Source: Pseudobacter sp051955275 (lineage in GTDB: Bacteria > Bacteroidota > Bacteroidia > Chitinophagales > Chitinophagaceae). From it: DNA of 64,000 nt. The notes under the pieces were generated by a model that saw nothing but the letters and a program-made list of their open reading frames with translations, was not told the origin of the DNA and ran no database searches. A program made the position numbers and the translations under genes. Each line of letters opens with the position of its first letter. Position 1 is the stretch's first letter. Of the stretch, positions 34,606-42,905 are shown in pieces. Location: NCBI RefSeq assembly GCF_051955275.1, contig NZ_JBQCGW010000301.1, positions 1-64,000 on the forward strand. Reading direction: 5' to 3'.

Positions 34606-35859
34606 TTAATAGTGACATTTCTGACACTCGGTACCGCCGATATCACTTACAGTCACGCTGTCTCTTGTCTTATTCTTGATCTCGTTGTGATACTTTTCGT
34701 AAATGCTGTAGAACTTGTTGTCAACAAAATCAACTTTGGTTTCACGGTGGCAGTTCACGCACCATCCCATGCTCAGTTCAGCAACCTGCTTCACTTCATG
34801 CATATTGTTGATTTCGCCGTGACATGTCTGACATTGTACTTTACCAGCTTTCACGTGTTGAGCGTGGCTGAAGAATACGTGATCAGGCAGGTTGTGGATC
34901 TTCACCCACTCAACAGGTTTTGTTTCGCCAGTGTATTTTTTCTTGGCAGGGTCCCATCCGGCAGCTGCATAGATCTTCTGGATCTCGGCAGTTCCGTTCA
35001 CTTCAGTTCCGTCTTCTCTGTGGATAGCAGGACCGGTATATTCATTGATGCTCATGTGGCAGTTCATACAAACATTCACAGAAGGAATGCTTGCCTGTTT
35101 GCTCTCCATGGCGCCGCCGTGACAGTACAGACAGTTGATCTGGTTTGTTCCGGCATGCACTTTGTGTGAGTAATAGATAGGTTGCACTGGTTCGTATCCT
35201 TTTCTGCGGTCAAGGCCGATCATACCTTTGGTAACGAAGAAGCCGCCAACCACGAAAAGCAATACAGTGATCAATGCGATGTAAGTTTTATTTCTGTAGA
35301 AAGGAATAGGCTCCTGTGCAGGAATGCCGTCTTTATCGTCAGCCAGCTTTTTGAGGTTGCTGTTGACACCGAGCATTACGAGCGCTACAACGGCGAGGAT
35401 CAGGGTAAGAACGCCGTAGAGGATAGCGTTGTCTGATTCACCCATTTTGCCATTTTCAGCACCAGGGCCGTTTGTTACAGCTACCGGTGCTTTGTACTCA
35501 CGTACATATTTCAGGATGGCATCGATTTCCTCATCACTCAGATTGGGGAACACGTTCATCGGGGTCTTGTTCCACTTCACGAAGAGCTCGTTGAAGTATT
35601 TATCTCCGGAAGCAAGTACCGCCTGGTTATTTCTGATCCATGCATGCAGGAGTTTTTTATCCTTCACGCGATCTTCAATACCCTTGAGCGCCGGGCCAGT
35701 AAGGTCTTTAACCACACCGTGACAAGTTGCGCAATTATCCTGGAACAATTTAGCCCCATCCTGCGCACTCAACTTATTTCCGAACGACAATAACGTAATC
35801 AATAATACACTGAGAAGGGCCCCTCTGGCAATTGGTCTTTGTACTCTGTGGTCAATCAT
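34606..35859 (-). CDS. actA: Alternative complex III multiheme cytochrome c subunit ActA
   Basis: A 417-residue c-type cytochrome with six CxxCH motifs: CATCH (about residue 41), CLYCH (241), CMNCH (265), CQTCH (343), CVNCH (367) and CQKCH (414). The first belongs to a separate N-terminal class I-like cytochrome domain after the signal peptide. Two membrane helices (about 143-165 and 193-212) separate it from the C-terminal pentaheme domain. It takes electrons from ActB. The pentaheme part matches known ActA; the N-terminal monoheme domain is an addition relative to the Rhodothermus protein. It is the first gene of the operon. Confidence 0.94.
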   Translation of the reverse strand: MIDHRVQRPIARGALLSVLLITLLSFGNKLSAQDGAKLFQDNCATCHGVVKDLTGPALKGIEDRVKDKKLLHAWIRNNQAVLASGDKYFNELFVKWNKTPMNVFPNLSDEEIDAILKYVREYKAPVAVTNGPGAENGKMGESDNAILYGVLTLILAVVALVMLGVNSNLKKLADDKDGIPAQEPIPFYRNKTYIALITVLLFVVGGFFVTKGMIGLDRRKGYEPVQPIYYSHKVHAGTNQINCLYCHGGAMESKQASIPSVNVCMNCHMSINEYTGPAIHREDGTEVNGTAEIQKIYAAAGWDPAKKKYTGETKPVEWVKIHNLPDHVFFSHAQHVKAGKVQCQTCHGEINNMHEVKQVAELSMGWCVNCHRETKVDFVDNKFYSIYEKYHNEIKNKTRDSVTVSDIGGTECQKCHY

Positions 35860-35908
35860 ATCAGTTGAATATGACGAGATTATGTGGAAAAATTTCCTGA
35901 TTTGGCTG

Positions 35909-35941
35909 CAAAAATAAGTCAGGATTCTAACAAAATATCAA
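35909..35941 (-). promoter_or_regulatory. Candidate promoter of the act-cox operon
   Basis: Read on the minus strand: TTG at 35941-35939, a 22-bp spacer, then TATTTTTG at 35916-35909, matching the Bacteroidota consensus TTG-N17-23-TAnnTTTG. Transcription would start about 40-45 bp before the actA ATG. No other full match was found in this intergenic region. Confidence 0.5.
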
Positions 35942-36008
35942 CATAGTTAAAATTTTTTTAAGCCAGTCCTGTAGCGGGTTTCAGCCGATTTTGAACCCAA
36001 AATTCATT

Positions 36009-36030
36009 ATGTCATGACATTTATGTCATG
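36009..36030. promoter_or_regulatory. Palindromic ATGTCATGACAT operator-like site
   Basis: A perfect 12-bp palindrome ATGTCATGACAT (36009-36020) followed two bases later by a repeat of its left part, ATGTCATG (36023-36030). It lies in the 315-bp divergent region between actA (starting 35859) and the PurN fusion gene (starting 36175), about 70 bp upstream of the candidate act promoter. It could bind a dimeric regulator of either gene. The rest of the intergenic region shows no gene. Confidence 0.35.
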
Positions 36031-36174
36031 TTTTTGTCACCCCATTTTGGGGCTGGACAGAGTGTGGAAAAGCCGCAATAGTTACATGCTTAAAAACCGC
36101 AATATGTGTTTGGAAAATGCAATATCGGGCTTACAAAATCAGATAATTGACCAAATTGCTGCACTTTTGCGTCC

Positions 36175-37227
36175 ATGTTTACACGGCTTCAACAAAAATG
36201 GAAGGTCAACGGATGGCGCCTCCTTCTCATCCTCATCACCTTTGCCGTAGGCGGCAGTCTCTGCGGCTATTTAGGCAGGATCATCCTGAATCAACTGGCC
36301 ATCAACCAGCCTGTTATACGTATTATATTATATGTAGTGATAGTGACCCTCCTCTGGCCACTCTGTGTAATAGTGATCAGTATCCCCACCGGACAATTCT
36401 TCTTTTTCCGCAGCTACCTCAAGAAAATGGGTCAGCGGATCGCGGGAAAGAAGCATGAAGAGCAGGTTGAACGGGCTGAGCCGGTTGTCCGGGAAACTAA
36501 GGCTTCCGGTACTCCCACCCCAAAGAAGAAACAGGAAGAAGTACCCTTGCCTAAAAAGAGCTTCAACTTCAACCCCAACAGCCCGGTTGCCGGTACTCAG
36601 CGCAGGCCAACCGATGAGGAGTTAGCCCAGAAAGCGAAGCCCACCCCCTTCCGGATAGCTGTCTTTGCCTCCGGAGCCGGTTCCAACGCAGCTAAGATCA
36701 TTGAATACTTTAAAGAGAAGCCGGGTGTGGAGATCGGGCTCATCATCAGCAATAAGCCGGAAGCCGGTGTGCTGGGCATCGCTCAACGCGAAGGCATCCC
36801 CACTCTGATCATAGATAAAGAGAAATTCTTCCGGGGCAATGCCTATGTGGATGAACTTAAGGAAGCCAATATCGGTTTTGTTGTGTTGGCAGGTTTCCTC
36901 TGGAAAGTTCCCGTTGCCCTGGTGCAGGCTTTCAGTGGAAGGATCGTGAATATCCATCCGGCACTGCTGCCAAACTACGGCGGTAAAGGAATGTATGGTA
37001 TGCATGTGCACAATGCCGTGATTGCTGCTAAAGAAAAGGAAAGCGGCATCACCATTCATTTTGTGGATGAAGTATATGACCACGGCGCAGTGATCTACCA
37101 GGCCATCTGCTCCATTGAAGAAACGGATACACCTGAAGTGCTGGCGCAGAAGATCCATCAGCTGGAGCATGCCCATTACCCGCGTGTGATCGAAGAAGTG
37201 ATCACCGAGTTGCAAAAACGCAGTTAA
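36175..37227 (+). CDS. purN: Membrane domain (DUF6787-like) fused to phosphoribosylglycinamide formyltransferase
   Basis: A 350-residue fusion. Residues 1-90 carry two membrane helices (about 18-38 and 48-75), with the opening LQQKWKVNGWRLLLILITFA and GGSLCGYLGR typical of a small Bacteroidota membrane family. A charged Pro/Lys-rich linker covers about 90-155. Residues 158-350 are PurN, which formylates glycinamide ribonucleotide in purine synthesis: phosphate-binding SGAGSN near 165, NIHPALLPNYGG near 258 (catalytic Asn and His) and DEVYDHGAVI near 298 (catalytic Asp). All catalytic residues are present, so the enzyme should be active but membrane-tethered. There is no frameshift or internal stop at the junction. 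Confidence 0.92.
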   Translation: MFTRLQQKWKVNGWRLLLILITFAVGGSLCGYLGRIILNQLAINQPVIRIILYVVIVTLLWPLCVIVISIPTGQFFFFRSYLKKMGQRIAGKKHEEQVERAEPVVRETKASGTPTPKKKQEEVPLPKKSFNFNPNSPVAGTQRRPTDEELAQKAKPTPFRIAVFASGAGSNAAKIIEYFKEKPGVEIGLIISNKPEAGVLGIAQREGIPTLIIDKEKFFRGNAYVDELKEANIGFVVLAGFLWKVPVALVQAFSGRIVNIHPALLPNYGGKGMYGMHVHNAVIAAKEKESGITIHFVDEVYDHGAVIYQAICSIEETDTPEVLAQKIHQLEHAHYPRVIEEVITELQKRS

Positions 37228-37258
37228 ATGCGCCAATCCCTCGGCTAAGAATCCTATC

Positions 37259-38047
37259 TTGCTGGAGTATCAATCATGTAAACACACGTTGCTGAGGACA
37301 AGGCTACTTATATTATTTACGGTGCTGTGCTCTATGACTGCTTTGGAGACCTTTTCCCAGACAAGGTTCAAAGTATCGGGAGCCGTGTATGATATCTCCA
37401 GGATGGTACCACTGCCATCCGTATCCGTCATCAGCACCAGCGGTATGGGCACCGTTACCGATTCATCGGGCCGCTACTCGATAGTGGTGACAGAAGCCGA
37501 CTCCATCTCCTTTTCTTATCTTGGTAAGCCCACTCCAAAATATGCAGTAAAGGCAATCCCCGATATCAACCAGTTCGATCTCTCCCTGCACGTAACCGTT
37601 ACCAACCTGCCGGCCGTAACCGTCAAAAGCCCCAACTACCGGATGGACTCCCTGGCCAACCGCCGCGAGTACGATAAATATTTCAACTACAAAAAACCAG
37701 GCCTCAGCGCCAGTGTCAATCCCGATGGCCGCGTAGGCGCCGACCTTACTGAACTCATCACCTTTTTCCAGTTCCGCCGCAACAAAAGAATGGCACAGTT
37801 CCGCGACCGCCTGATCAGGGAAGAAATGGAAAAGTACATCGATCACCGTTTCAGCAGACCGCTGATAGTGAAGCTCACCGGGTTAAGAGGAGCAGAACTG
37901 GAAGCCTTCATCGCACAATACCGGCCTGCATTGTTGTTTGTTCAGGTGGCTACTGATTATGAAATGGGGATGTATATAAAAGAATGCTTTGTGTTGTATC
38001 AGCAGAAAAAAGCGTGGAAAGAGGCAGAGAATTATCCAGAGAAGTAG
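37259..38047 (+). CDS. Secreted carboxypeptidase-like regulatory domain protein
   Basis: A 262-residue protein starting at TTG. No in-frame ATG precedes the signal peptide (LLILFTVLCSMTALETFSQ), so a non-ATG start is needed to keep it. Residues 35-120 form a CarboxypepD_reg/SusC-N-type beta-sandwich (FKVSGAVYDISRMVPLPSVSV, GMGTVTDSSGRYSIVV). The helical C-terminal half has basic segments (FRRNKRMAQFRDRLIREEME). No plug or barrel follows. Such stand-alone proteins are common in Bacteroidota envelopes with no defined role. It lies 31 bp after the PurN fusion. Confidence 0.78.
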   Translation: MLEYQSCKHTLLRTRLLILFTVLCSMTALETFSQTRFKVSGAVYDISRMVPLPSVSVISTSGMGTVTDSSGRYSIVVTEADSISFSYLGKPTPKYAVKAIPDINQFDLSLHVTVTNLPAVTVKSPNYRMDSLANRREYDKYFNYKKPGLSASVNPDGRVGADLTELITFFQFRRNKRMAQFRDRLIREEMEKYIDHRFSRPLIVKLTGLRGAELEAFIAQYRPALLFVQVATDYEMGMYIKECFVLYQQKKAWKEAENYPEK

Positions 38048-38096
38048 ATCTTGCAGACAGCGGGCAAATCTATCAATAACACTCAATCTTATTATA

Positions 38097-38639
38097 ATGG
38101 ACCAACTCAACCTCGGCATCGGCACCCGGCTGCAACATACCCAGTTCGGGCCAGGCGTAATCACCGGCGTTCGTTACGCCACCTATCTGATCACCTTCAT
38201 CAACCACGGAACAAAGGAAATCGATAAAAACGATTCCAACCTCGATGAGATCATCCCCGACAACGTAACCGAAGAAATAGAAACTCATAGCGATGTGGAG
38301 AAATCCCTGCTCAAAATACTTCGGTTATGGAATGGTGTTAGTGAGGTAGTGCATTTGGGCGACAAATGGAAAGGCGGCATCATGCTCCTCCAGCCCGCCG
38401 ACAAATCTCAAAAACCCAAAGAAGTCCCTGTTGAGGTCTTCTTCCATAAGATCGTGATGCTGAGAGACAGGCTCCGTGTGCTGGAACAACAGGTGAACGG
38501 CCACAAGCAGCTCAGCGACGAAGACAAAGTGAACCTTCAGCAATATATCACCCGCATCTACGGCACCCTCACCACCTTCAACGTACTGTTCAGGAATAAA
38601 GAACAGTGGTTCGTTGGAGAGAAAGGATCTGCTGAATAA
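38097..38639 (+). CDS. Tudor-like N-terminal domain protein, unknown function
   Basis: 180 residues from the ATG at 38097; an upstream in-frame start would overlap the previous gene and add unrelated basic sequence. The N-terminus (LGIGTRLQHTQFGPGVITGV) resembles the Tudor-like tail domain of UvrD/PcrA helicases and related nucleic-acid-associated proteins. The rest is helical (SLLKILRLWNG, FFHKIVMLRDRLRVLEQQV) with a heptad-like stretch. No signal peptide or membrane helix is present. A nucleic acid or RNA polymerase link is only suggested by the Tudor resemblance. Confidence 0.7.
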   Translation: MDQLNLGIGTRLQHTQFGPGVITGVRYATYLITFINHGTKEIDKNDSNLDEIIPDNVTEEIETHSDVEKSLLKILRLWNGVSEVVHLGDKWKGGIMLLQPADKSQKPKEVPVEVFFHKIVMLRDRLRVLEQQVNGHKQLSDEDKVNLQQYITRIYGTLTTFNVLFRNKEQWFVGEKGSAE

Positions 38640-38675
38640 TTAATTTAAAATCGTCCCGTTTCATTTCGCAGCGGC

Positions 38676-38781
38676 CAGTCGCTCGCGTCCCCGCGAGTGA
38701 CTGCTATTCCGTCGCCTCCCGGCGACAAGGTATTCGCCGGAGGCGAACAAATATTGCTCACTCGCCAGAGGAGAGCGAGTG
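38676..38781. repeat. REP-like dispersed palindromic repeat, copy 2 (four-hairpin composite)
   Basis: Four successive hairpins: CAGTCGCTCGCG-TCCC-CGCGAGTGACTG (676-703), GTCGCC-TCCC-GGCGAC (711-726), TTCGCC-GGA-GGCGAA (733-747) and CACTCGC/GCGAGTG (759-765/775-781), all in the 38-kb block. The first is the core shared with the other copies, and the TCCC loop recurs. It occupies the 287-bp gap between 38639 and 38926. A further bulged hairpin GTTGCCCG/CGGGCGCAAC follows at 38807-38829. Confidence 0.85.
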
Positions 38782-38877
38782 GTCTCCGATGAAAGGTAAC
38801 CTTCTTGTTGCCCGTACTTCGGGCGCAACCGTTCATGCTTCGGTACCATTATTTCCCTGGTGGTCAATTTTGGCAGA

Positions 38878-38899
38878 GCCCGTTTCGCGGGTCTTTTTT
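38878..38899 (+). terminator. Short hairpin plus T-tract upstream of the dipeptidase gene
   Basis: A weak stem GCCCG/CGGGT (878-882/888-892 of the 38-kb block) with a TTTCG loop, followed by CTTTTTT. It could terminate transcription from the gene ending at 38639. The stem is short, so this is tentative. Confidence 0.4.
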
Positions 38900-38925
38900 A
38901 TATTTAGTATCACCAAGATCATCAT

Positions 38926-40107
38926 ATGGGGAAATTATCACTATCCTGTATTGTATCACTCTGCTGCCTGCAACTGTCTGCGCAAGCCTGGAAAGACCTT
39001 CACTCCGGGGCCATCGTGGTGGACACGCATAACGATATCCTTACTACCTGTTTTGAAAAAGGATTGAGCTTCGACAAAGACCTCCGTGGCAAAACACATT
39101 CAGACCTCAATCGCTTTGCCAAAGGTGGCGTGGATGTACAGATATTTTCCATCTGGTGCGATGGAACTTTCATCAACGGCAAAGGCTATGCAAGGGCTAC
39201 CCAACAGATAGACACGCTCTACGCAGTGCAAAGAAGAAACCCGGGCAGGATGAGCATCGTTACCAATTCCGGCCAGCTTCTGCAAGCCGTGAAAGAAAAA
39301 AAACTCGCCGCCATGATCGGAGTGGAAGGCGGGCATATGATCGAAAACAGATTGGATTACCTCGACAGTTTGTATAACCGCGGCGCCCGCTACCTTACCC
39401 TCACCTGGAACAATTCCACTCCCTGGGCCAGTTCAGCCGCCGACGAATCCAAAGGCAAGCAGCCGAAAGGCCTCAATGATTTCGGTAAACAAGTGGTGAA
39501 ACATATGAATCAGCTCGGCATGCTGGTAGACCTCAGCCATGTGGGCGAACAAACTTTCTGGGACGCCATCAACACCACCACGCAACCCGTGATCGTGTCA
39601 CATAGCTGCGCATACGCACTCTGCCCGGTTTCCCGCAACCTCACTGATGAGCAGATCAAAGCAGTGGGCAAGAACGGCGGTGTGATCCATTTGAACTTCT
39701 ACTCAGGTTTCCTGGACAGCAGCTTCTTCAAAAAGAACCGCGAGTTCCGTCGCAAGCACCGCGCAGAAGTAGACTCCCTCAGGGCCGCCGGCACAGACAG
39801 CGTTATCATTACTGAAACCCTCGCTGAAAAATACAAAGCCGATGCAAAGCAGCTCCGGGCTCCCTTTTCCCTTCTCTTCGACCATCTTGATCATATCGTG
39901 AAACTGATCGGAACAGACCATGTAGGCCTGGGCTCAGATTATGATGGCATTACCTCGGTACCCCAGCAGCTGGATGATGTTACCCGATTCCCACTCATCA
40001 CCAAAGAGCTCCTCCGGCGAGGCTATACACACCTGCAGATCAATAATATTTTAGGAGGAAATTTCCTTCGGTTACTCAGCACCGTTGAAAACTCCGCCAA
40101 ACCTTAA
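38926..40107 (+). CDS. Membrane dipeptidase (peptidase family M19)
   Basis: A 393-residue zinc dipeptidase with a signal peptide (SLSCIVSLCCLQLSAQ). Metal and active-site motifs are DTHND (about residue 32), GVEGGH (about 128), DLSHVGEQTFWDA (about 205), SHSCAYALCP (about 225) and GLGSDYDG (about 333). M19 enzymes cleave dipeptides, often those with a C-terminal D-residue. It begins a tight operon with a DUF1624 acyltransferase and a D-aminoacylase (9-bp and 5-bp gaps), so a periplasmic role in handling D-amino-acid peptides from peptidoglycan or the environment is a reasonable inference. Confidence 0.94.
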   Translation: MGKLSLSCIVSLCCLQLSAQAWKDLHSGAIVVDTHNDILTTCFEKGLSFDKDLRGKTHSDLNRFAKGGVDVQIFSIWCDGTFINGKGYARATQQIDTLYAVQRRNPGRMSIVTNSGQLLQAVKEKKLAAMIGVEGGHMIENRLDYLDSLYNRGARYLTLTWNNSTPWASSAADESKGKQPKGLNDFGKQVVKHMNQLGMLVDLSHVGEQTFWDAINTTTQPVIVSHSCAYALCPVSRNLTDEQIKAVGKNGGVIHLNFYSGFLDSSFFKKNREFRRKHRAEVDSLRAAGTDSVIITETLAEKYKADAKQLRAPFSLLFDHLDHIVKLIGTDHVGLGSDYDGITSVPQQLDDVTRFPLITKELLRRGYTHLQINNILGGNFLRLLSTVENSAKP

Positions 40108-40116
40108 ACCTGTTTC

Positions 40117-41280
40117 ATGCAACCACTCACAATCACCCGCAACAGGATCACCTCTATCGATCTGCTTCGCGGCATCATCATGGTGATCATGACGCTCGAT
40201 CATGTTCGTGATTATTTCTCGAACATCCGCTTCAATCCCACTGACCTCACGCAAACCAGTCCCGAACTGTTCTTCACAAGATGGATCACGCATTTCTGTG
40301 CGCCCGTTTTTATGTTACTGGCCGGTACAGGAGCTTTCCTGTACGGACAGAAGAGAACGAAAAAAGAGGTATCGAAATTCCTTTTCACCAGGGGCCTGTT
40401 CCTGGTGATCGCAGAATTCACTGTCATCAGCTGGGCTTTCCATTTCAACTTCAAATATGATTTCATCCTGGCCGTAGTGATCTGGGCGCTGGGCATGTGC
40501 ATGATCTTCCTCGCCGCAATGGTATGGTTACCGCTGCGCGCCATCCTGGCCATCAGCCTGGTAATGATCATCGGGCACAATGCACTGGACGGGATCGATC
40601 CGGCAAGCTTCGGTAAGTTGGGAATCATCTGGAACATATTGCATGTTCCCGGTTTCTTCCAGCTCTCCCCGGATCGCGCTTTGGTGATCAGTTATCCGCT
40701 GATCCCCTGGATCGGTGTAATGGGCGCTGGTTATGTCTTTGGAAAATATTTCCTGCTGGACAGCCAGAGAAGAAGCAGGCTTTTCATCCGCCTGGGCCTG
40801 ATCATAACCGCATTATTCATCATTCTCAGATTTATCAATGTCTATGGCGAACCTCAGCGCTGGTCGGTACAGTCAACGCCACTGTATACAATACTAAGCT
40901 TTCTCAATACCACCAAGTACCCGCCATCATTGAGTTTCCTGCTGATGACGCTGGGACCGGCCATCTTTGCATTAGGATGGATGGAAAAAGCCAAAGGAGC
41001 ACTCGTGAACTTCTTTATGGTGTATGGAAAAGTGCCACTGTTTTATTTCATCCTGCACATTTTCCTGATCCACCTGCTGATGGTGATTGCCGGCGTTGCT
41101 CAGGGATACGATATCGCCACTTTCCTCACTTTCGCGGGCAGTTACCCGGTAGAGTCTGGCTTTGGATTGCCGGGCGTATATGCATTCTGGGCATTGACCG
41201 TACTGCTGCTTTACTTCCCCTGCAAGTGGTACGGCCAGTTGAAAGCCGGCAGCAGCAACCCATTATTAAGTTATATCTGA
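40117..41280 (+). CDS. DUF1624/heparan-alpha-glucosaminide N-acetyltransferase-like membrane protein
   Basis: A 387-residue membrane protein with about ten helices. The family signature NRITSIDLLRGIIMVIMTLDHVRDYF is at residues 8-33, with the conserved Asp-Arg and His that in HGSNAT-like proteins belong to the acyl-transfer site. It ends in a helix followed by a short cytoplasmic tail. Proteins of this family (YeiB/NagX/HGSNAT) move acyl groups across a membrane or act as transporters, with substrates mostly unknown. Position between a dipeptidase and an N-acyl-D-amino acid deacylase suggests acylation or passage of amino-acid or sugar compounds. Confidence 0.88.
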   Translation: MQPLTITRNRITSIDLLRGIIMVIMTLDHVRDYFSNIRFNPTDLTQTSPELFFTRWITHFCAPVFMLLAGTGAFLYGQKRTKKEVSKFLFTRGLFLVIAEFTVISWAFHFNFKYDFILAVVIWALGMCMIFLAAMVWLPLRAILAISLVMIIGHNALDGIDPASFGKLGIIWNILHVPGFFQLSPDRALVISYPLIPWIGVMGAGYVFGKYFLLDSQRRSRLFIRLGLIITALFIILRFINVYGEPQRWSVQSTPLYTILSFLNTTKYPPSLSFLLMTLGPAIFALGWMEKAKGALVNFFMVYGKVPLFYFILHIFLIHLLMVIAGVAQGYDIATFLTFAGSYPVESGFGLPGVYAFWALTVLLLYFPCKWYGQLKAGSSNPLLSYI

Positions 41281-41285
41281 TCAAT

Positions 41286-42863
41286 ATGAAACTCTTATCC
41301 GGCCTTATCGTTTTGTTGTTGTCAGCAAGCGCTTATGCACAAACTTCCTGTGATATCCTGATCCGCAATGGCAAGATCATCGATGGCACCGGCAACTCCT
41401 GGTTCTATGGAGATCTCGCGGTGAAAGATGGAAAGATCCTCGCCATCGGTAAGCTCAGCAATTACCAGGCGAAGCAAACCATCGATGCACAAAAACAGGT
41501 AGTTGCGCCCGGCTTCATCGATGTGCATGGACATATCGAAAGCGGCATCTTCGAACGGCCCACTGCCGACAACTATATCTACGATGGCGTTACCACCGTG
41601 ATCACCGGTAACTGCGGCAGTTCCGCCACCGATCTGCGAAAATTCTTTCAGCGTATCGACAGTTTGCATGCTTCCATCAATGTAGCTTCACTGGTTGGCC
41701 ATAATACCGTCCGCGAGAAAATTATGAAACGCGATAACCGCCTTGCAACACCGGATGAACAGGCCCGTATGGACCAGCTGGTGGAAGAAGCGATGCGTGA
41801 TGGAGCTGTAGGATTGTCCACCGGCCTCATTTACATTCCCGGAACTTTCGCCAATACTGCTGAAGTAGTCAGCCTCGCCAAAGCAGCGGGCCGCTTCAAT
41901 GGTCTTTATGCCTCCCATATCCGCAACGAAGAGAACAGCGTGGTTGAAGCCATCAATGAAGCTATTCAGGTTGGAAAAGAAGCGAATATCCCTGTACAGA
42001 TCTCGCACTTCAAAGTGAGCGGCAGAGCCAGCTGGGGCAAATCGACTATCACAGTAGACCTTATCAAAGCGGCCAGAAATGAGGGATGGGATGTTACCAT
42101 CGATCAGTATCCTTACACTGCCAGCAGCACCAACCTCGGAGTGCGTTTACCCGACTGGGCACTGGCTGGTGGGCAGGACAGTGTTCGGGCAAGACTGCAT
42201 AATCCGGCTATCCGGGCTGAGATCAAAAAAGGCATGCTGGAACAACTCGCCAAATACAAGTACAGAAATTACAGTTATGCTGTTGTAGCCAGTTATTCTC
42301 CCGACAGCAGTTACAATGGCAAAAGCATCACTGAGATCAATAAACTACTGGGAAGAAAACCTAAGGCGGCATGGGAAGCAGAAACCATTATGGATATGAT
42401 AGAGAAAGGTGGGGCGCAGATGGTGTACCATGGCATGCATGAAGACGATGTAAAATACATCATGCAATACCCTTTCAGCATGATGGGCGCAGATGCAGGC
42501 GTTCCCGTTCCCGGCAAAGGCATGCCGCACCCGCGTGGCTATGGTACCAATGCCCGTGTGCTCGGAAGATATGTCCGGGAATTCCAGGTGATCTCTCTGG
42601 AGGAAGCCATTCGCCGGATGACCTCCCTGGCGGCCCAGAAATTCCAGCTGCCAGGCAGAGGATTGCTGAAACCTGGTATGGCAGCGGACATCGTGGTGTT
42701 TGACCCGGCAACCGTGAGCGATAAAGCCACTTTTGAAAACCCTCATCAGTATTCAACAGGGTTCAGCACCATTATCGTGAATGGAGAACCAACCCTGCTG
42801 AACGGACAACATACAGGTGCACGCAACGGCCGCCCGATCTATGGCCCGGCAAGATCTAACTGA
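41286..42863 (+). CDS. N-acyl-D-amino-acid deacylase (amidohydrolase superfamily)
   Basis: A 525-residue enzyme starting at the ATG at 41286, 5 bp after the previous gene; the frame stays open upstream, but that part overlaps the acyltransferase gene. It has a signal peptide (LSGLIVLLLSASAYAQ). Amidohydrolase motifs are the metal-binding GFIDVHGHIE (about residue 77), TGNCGSS (metal-bridging Cys, about 108), ASHIRNE (about 210), QISHFKVSG (about 240) and the conserved VFDPATVSDKATFENPHQ at the end. It hydrolyses N-acyl-D-amino acids to the free D-amino acid. Its secretion suits the neighbouring M19 dipeptidase. Confidence 0.93.
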   Translation: MKLLSGLIVLLLSASAYAQTSCDILIRNGKIIDGTGNSWFYGDLAVKDGKILAIGKLSNYQAKQTIDAQKQVVAPGFIDVHGHIESGIFERPTADNYIYDGVTTVITGNCGSSATDLRKFFQRIDSLHASINVASLVGHNTVREKIMKRDNRLATPDEQARMDQLVEEAMRDGAVGLSTGLIYIPGTFANTAEVVSLAKAAGRFNGLYASHIRNEENSVVEAINEAIQVGKEANIPVQISHFKVSGRASWGKSTITVDLIKAARNEGWDVTIDQYPYTASSTNLGVRLPDWALAGGQDSVRARLHNPAIRAEIKKGMLEQLAKYKYRNYSYAVVASYSPDSSYNGKSITEINKLLGRKPKAAWEAETIMDMIEKGGAQMVYHGMHEDDVKYIMQYPFSMMGADAGVPVPGKGMPHPRGYGTNARVLGRYVREFQVISLEEAIRRMTSLAAQKFQLPGRGLLKPGMAADIVVFDPATVSDKATFENPHQYSTGFSTIIVNGEPTLLNGQHTGARNGRPIYGPARSN

Positions 42864-42905
42864 GTTGCCTAAATGAAAATATTCCGAAGATGAAAATTAC
42901 TTTAA

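Noticed and set aside
40977..41285. 103-codon N-terminal extension of the D-aminoacylase frame
   Set aside because: It overlaps the acyltransferase gene, and the signal peptide begins at the ATG at 41286.
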